A DNA stretch of 64,000 nucleotides from Ornithinimicrobium ciconiae (lineage in GTDB: Bacteria; Actinomycetota; Actinomycetes; Actinomycetales; Dermatophilaceae): NCBI RefSeq assembly GCF_007197575.1, contig NZ_CP041616.1:3162001-3226000 (forward strand). The letters run 5' to 3'. Under the pieces are notes generated by a model. That model was not told where the DNA came from. It was given only the letters and a program-made list of their open reading frames with translations, and did no database searches. The position numbers and the translations under genes are program-made. Positions 61,260-64,000 of the stretch are shown piece by piece (position 1 is the stretch's first letter; each line of letters starts with the position of its first letter).

Positions 61260-64000
61260 CCGCCGGCCCCGGCCAGCGACCCCACCGCGTGCTGGGCGCG
61301 GACCTCCTGAAACTCCTCGATGGTCAGCGTCTGCAACCGCGAGTAGCTCCCGGTTGGGTTGTCGACGAACCCGATGGCCTTCACATAGGGCTCGATGACG
61401 TGCACCTTCTGCAGTGGCGTCACGATGAGCAGCTGCAGACCGAGCTTGGCGAACAGGTCGAGCGCATATCGGGTGGACACATCTGACCCGCGCCCGAAGG
61501 CCTCGTCGATCACGGCGAACCGGAAGTCCCGCGAGCGTTCGGCACCCCACTCCAGCCCGAACTGATAGGCCAGCGAGGCCGCCAGGATCGTGTAGGCCAG
61601 TTTCTCCTTCTGACCTCCGGACTTGCCATCGGAGTCGCGGTAGTGCTCCCACTCCTCGTCGGTCTCTCGGTCCCGCTCGGAGGCCGAGAAGGTGAACCAG
61701 TTGCGCACATCGGTCACCCGTCGCGTCCACGCCCGGTCCGAGTCGGTGTGCCCCTCGCGTCCGCGGAACCGCTCGATGAGCCGCTCCACATCGAGGAAGC
61801 GCTGCTCGGAGTACTGATCCCCATCCGCGCCGATCGTGTCGTCGGTCGCTCGACGCAGGTCGGTGCGAAACGCCTGGATCTCGGTGTTGATCGTCCGCTC
61901 GCTCTCCAACCGGATGAAGCGACCCTCGTTGTAGGGGATCGCCCCGAGCGCCTCGTTGATCCGGTCGACGCGGCCGTGGATCTCCTCAGACTGTCGACGC
62001 AGCCAACTGTTGAACTGGGCCAGCTCGCGGATCGTGTTTGTGTTGAGCTGACGCTTGAACTCGTCCTCGAACTTCGGCAGGTCATCGAGGGACACCCGCT
62101 CGTGAAAGGCCAGGTAGTCAGCGCGCGCCTCCACGCTGGCGTCCATCTCGGTCGTCGCCTCGGGCCAGCGCCGGCGCACCTCACTCATGTAGTGCAACAG
62201 GCTCTGCGTGTAGCCACCGATCTCCCGCCCGATCCGGTCGATCAGGGTCTGCAGGTCGCTGGTCAGCGCCTCCTGGGCCGGGGCGCACGAGTCGGCGTCC
62301 TGGGGCAGATCCGCTCCCAGTCGCTCCTCGAGTGCTGCGTATGCCGTGCGCGCCCGGGCGAGGACCTCGTCACCCTGGGTGCTCAGAAAGGTCTCGTCAC
62401 GCGCTCGGGCGGTCTGCGCCCGGTCGATCCGGTCCTCCCGAACACTGATCCGACCGGTGAGCCCGGCCAGTTCCTCGGCGAGCGACGTGGCCTGCCGGTC
62501 GTTGTCCTCCAGCCGCCGGGTGATCTCGGCGAGCTCGGAGGACCCGGAGACGAGCCGGGCCCGTTCCCGCTCGTCGTGCTCCGCCCTCGCCTGCGCCCCG
62601 GCCCAGTCGAGCTCCTCCCAGGAGCCGTATGCCGACAACTGGCTGAGCCCACCGAGGCGGGCTGCGATGTCGCCCGCCTCCGACGTGATCCCGGTGAGCC
62701 GCTCGTCGAGTGGCTCGATCTGGTGCTGGAGGCCGATCAGCTGGTCGGTGAGTGCGGTGACCTTGCGCTCGTTGGCCCAACCGAGCACCCAGTTGCGCGG
62801 GTCGTCGACGTGGGAGCGGTCGTCCTTCTCGTGGCGGTCGCCGGAGCGCACCTGTCCCTGCAGGGTGACGGCGCGGTGCTCCTGGCGGAACTCCTCCAGC
62901 GTCTCGACGCAACGGTGGTCGCCGCGGCGGCTGAGCTGGTCCCGCAGATAGTCGTGGAAGGGTCCGTCCGCGGTCTCGATGGTGTCGGCGAGCAGCAGAA
63001 TCCCTGGGGTGTCGGCGTGCTGCAGCCGGACCCGCCGTGCGGGCACCCGCTCATAGACGAGGCGGGTGCCGGCCACGCGGCCGTCGCTGCGGCGGTGGGT
63101 GAGGCGGTGGGCGTCGACCCAGGCGGTGACGGCGTCGTAGTGCTGTTGCGGCACGAGCAGCGACAGCGCGAACCCGCGCAACACCCGCTCGGCGGCACCG
63201 CGCCACCGACCAAACTCCTCGCGCACGTCGAGGAGCTCGCCGGCGAACGGCAGATCGGCCTCCTCCAGCCCGAGCCCCGCGCAGAGCTCCGCGCGCACGT
63301 CGAGCTGGCTGCTGGGCAGGTTGGTGGTGCGTCCGGCCAGGCTGATGAGCTCCGTGCGGACCCGCTCGGCGTCCCTGAGCAGGTCGGCTCTCTGGGCATG
63401 CAGGGTTGCCCGCTCGTCGTCGAGCCCCTCCCTGCGGGTGGTCAGCTCTGCGGTGAGTTCCTCGACTCGCGCCAGGGTCGCGGTGAACGCGGCGCCGTCG
63501 TGGATCGGGTCGAACTCCGCGGCACGGACCGCCGTGTCGAAGCGACCCCAGCGATCCTTGCGCGAGGTGGCCTCGGTGCGGGCGAGGGCGATGGAGCGCT
63601 CCAGCTCGGCGACCCGGTTGCCGCCTGCGCGGGCACGGGCCTCGATGAGGTCGTCCTTGGCCCGCCCGAGCACCAACTGGCGTTCCCTGACCGCCGTGGC
63701 CTGCCCGGTCAGCGTGTCGCGCTCCCGGGTGTTGGCGTCGATCTCGGCACCGAGCAGGTCGATGCGCCGCTCAGCGATGAAGAGCCGGACCGCCTCGCGG
63801 TGCGACTCGGCCTCCTCTCGCCGGGCGAGGGCCTGGTCATACCTCATGCTCGTGGCGACCAGTGGCTCGAGGGCCTCCAGTTGCTCGCGAGCGCGCTTGA
63901 CCGCGTCGTGCGCCTTGGTGAGGTCCTCGAAGTGGCCGACGGTGTCGGAGACCCGCTGAGCGGCGTCGACCGGCTCGAGCATGTGGTTGCGGACGAACTC
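61256..64000 (-). CDS. jetC: Wadjet SMC-like ATPase JetC (5' end beyond the window)
   Basis: At least 914 codons; the frame is open to base 64000, so the N-terminus with Walker A is missing. Seen: long coiled coils, a hinge-like middle, and the C-terminal ABC half with signature KSGGQKEK and Walker B FAVIDEAFGRGSD. MukB-like motor of the Wadjet complex. jetB and jetA are expected further along the minus strand. Confidence 0.9.
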   Translation of the reverse strand, partial: EFVRNHMLEPVDAAQRVSDTVGHFEDLTKAHDAVKRAREQLEALEPLVATSMRYDQALARREEAESHREAVRLFIAERRIDLLGAEIDANTRERDTLTGQATAVRERQLVLGRAKDDLIEARARAGGNRVAELERSIALARTEATSRKDRWGRFDTAVRAAEFDPIHDGAAFTATLARVEELTAELTTRREGLDDERATLHAQRADLLRDAERVRTELISLAGRTTNLPSSQLDVRAELCAGLGLEEADLPFAGELLDVREEFGRWRGAAERVLRGFALSLLVPQQHYDAVTAWVDAHRLTHRRSDGRVAGTRLVYERVPARRVRLQHADTPGILLLADTIETADGPFHDYLRDQLSRRGDHRCVETLEEFRQEHRAVTLQGQVRSGDRHEKDDRSHVDDPRNWVLGWANERKVTALTDQLIGLQHQIEPLDERLTGITSEAGDIAARLGGLSQLSAYGSWEELDWAGAQARAEHDERERARLVSGSSELAEITRRLEDNDRQATSLAEELAGLTGRISVREDRIDRAQTARARDETFLSTQGDEVLARARTAYAALEERLGADLPQDADSCAPAQEALTSDLQTLIDRIGREIGGYTQSLLHYMSEVRRRWPEATTEMDASVEARADYLAFHERVSLDDLPKFEDEFKRQLNTNTIRELAQFNSWLRRQSEEIHGRVDRINEALGAIPYNEGRFIRLESERTINTEIQAFRTDLRRATDDTIGADGDQYSEQRFLDVERLIERFRGREGHTDSDRAWTRRVTDVRNWFTFSASERDRETDEEWEHYRDSDGKSGGQKEKLAYTILAASLAYQFGLEWGAERSRDFRFAVIDEAFGRGSDVSTRYALDLFAKLGLQLLIVTPLQKVHVIEPYVKAIGFVDNPTGSYSRLQTLTIEEFQEVRAQHAVGSLAGAGG

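Overview
The window is high-GC actinobacterial DNA. The codon use, the many GTG starts, the actinobacterial families (DUF222/HNH '13E12', DUF3618, SigE-type sigma factor, CmtR-type regulator) and the apparent leaderless promoters point to Micrococcales, probably near Intrasporangiaceae/Ornithinimicrobiaceae. That placement is inference from family resemblance; no marker gene fixes the genus.

Bases 1-40.9 kb are mostly ordinary chromosome. From left to right: a pair of dynamin-like GTPases; tRNA-Arg; an E. coli-type bifunctional T-protein (chorismate mutase/prephenate dehydrogenase); a PrsW-type protease; oligoribonuclease; tRNA-His with a strong terminator; and an ion-transport block at 7.4-13.1 kb (DUF2231, antiporter remnant, SHOCT protein, ClC, AI-2E permease, K+ channel, CPA2 antiporter) in which ClC and AI-2E each carry a frameshift. 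Next come YihY, tRNA-Lys, the tdh-kbl threonine-to-glycine pathway, a secreted SGNH hydrolase, an O-acetyltransferase, an MFS exporter, a methyltransferase, a VOC/AraC pair, argS, corA, bcp, tRNA-Leu, OsmC, a frameshifted HNH protein and LysE. An Nramp-related transporter follows, then an RpiR-controlled five-gene catabolic operon (permease, glutamine-synthetase-like ligase, amidohydrolase, M20 hydrolase, class III aminotransferase). A SigE-family sigma/anti-sigma pair closes this part.

From 41.0 to 57.0 kb the character changes. Small unrelated genes on both strands (nucleotidyltransferases, GNAT, P-loop kinase, lipoproteins, small membrane proteins, TIGR02391, CmtR plus a P1B-type ATPase, a toxin-antitoxin-like pair) are separated by short intergenic elements built on a TGCCGC core. 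I count 26 core copies at 19 places. Every one is on the + strand whatever the gene direction, and some are tandem units separated by hairpins. The layout of roughly one gene per element looks like a gene-cassette array, but the repeat is not a classical integron attC and no recombinase is visible. This is the best candidate here for an undescribed system.

From 57.1 kb to the end is a defence/maintenance cluster: an RHH-Doc toxin-antitoxin pair, a broken HepT remnant, YceI, YefM-YoeB, and the right-hand part of a Wadjet anti-plasmid system (jetD complete, jetC running off the end; jetA and jetB expected beyond base 64000).
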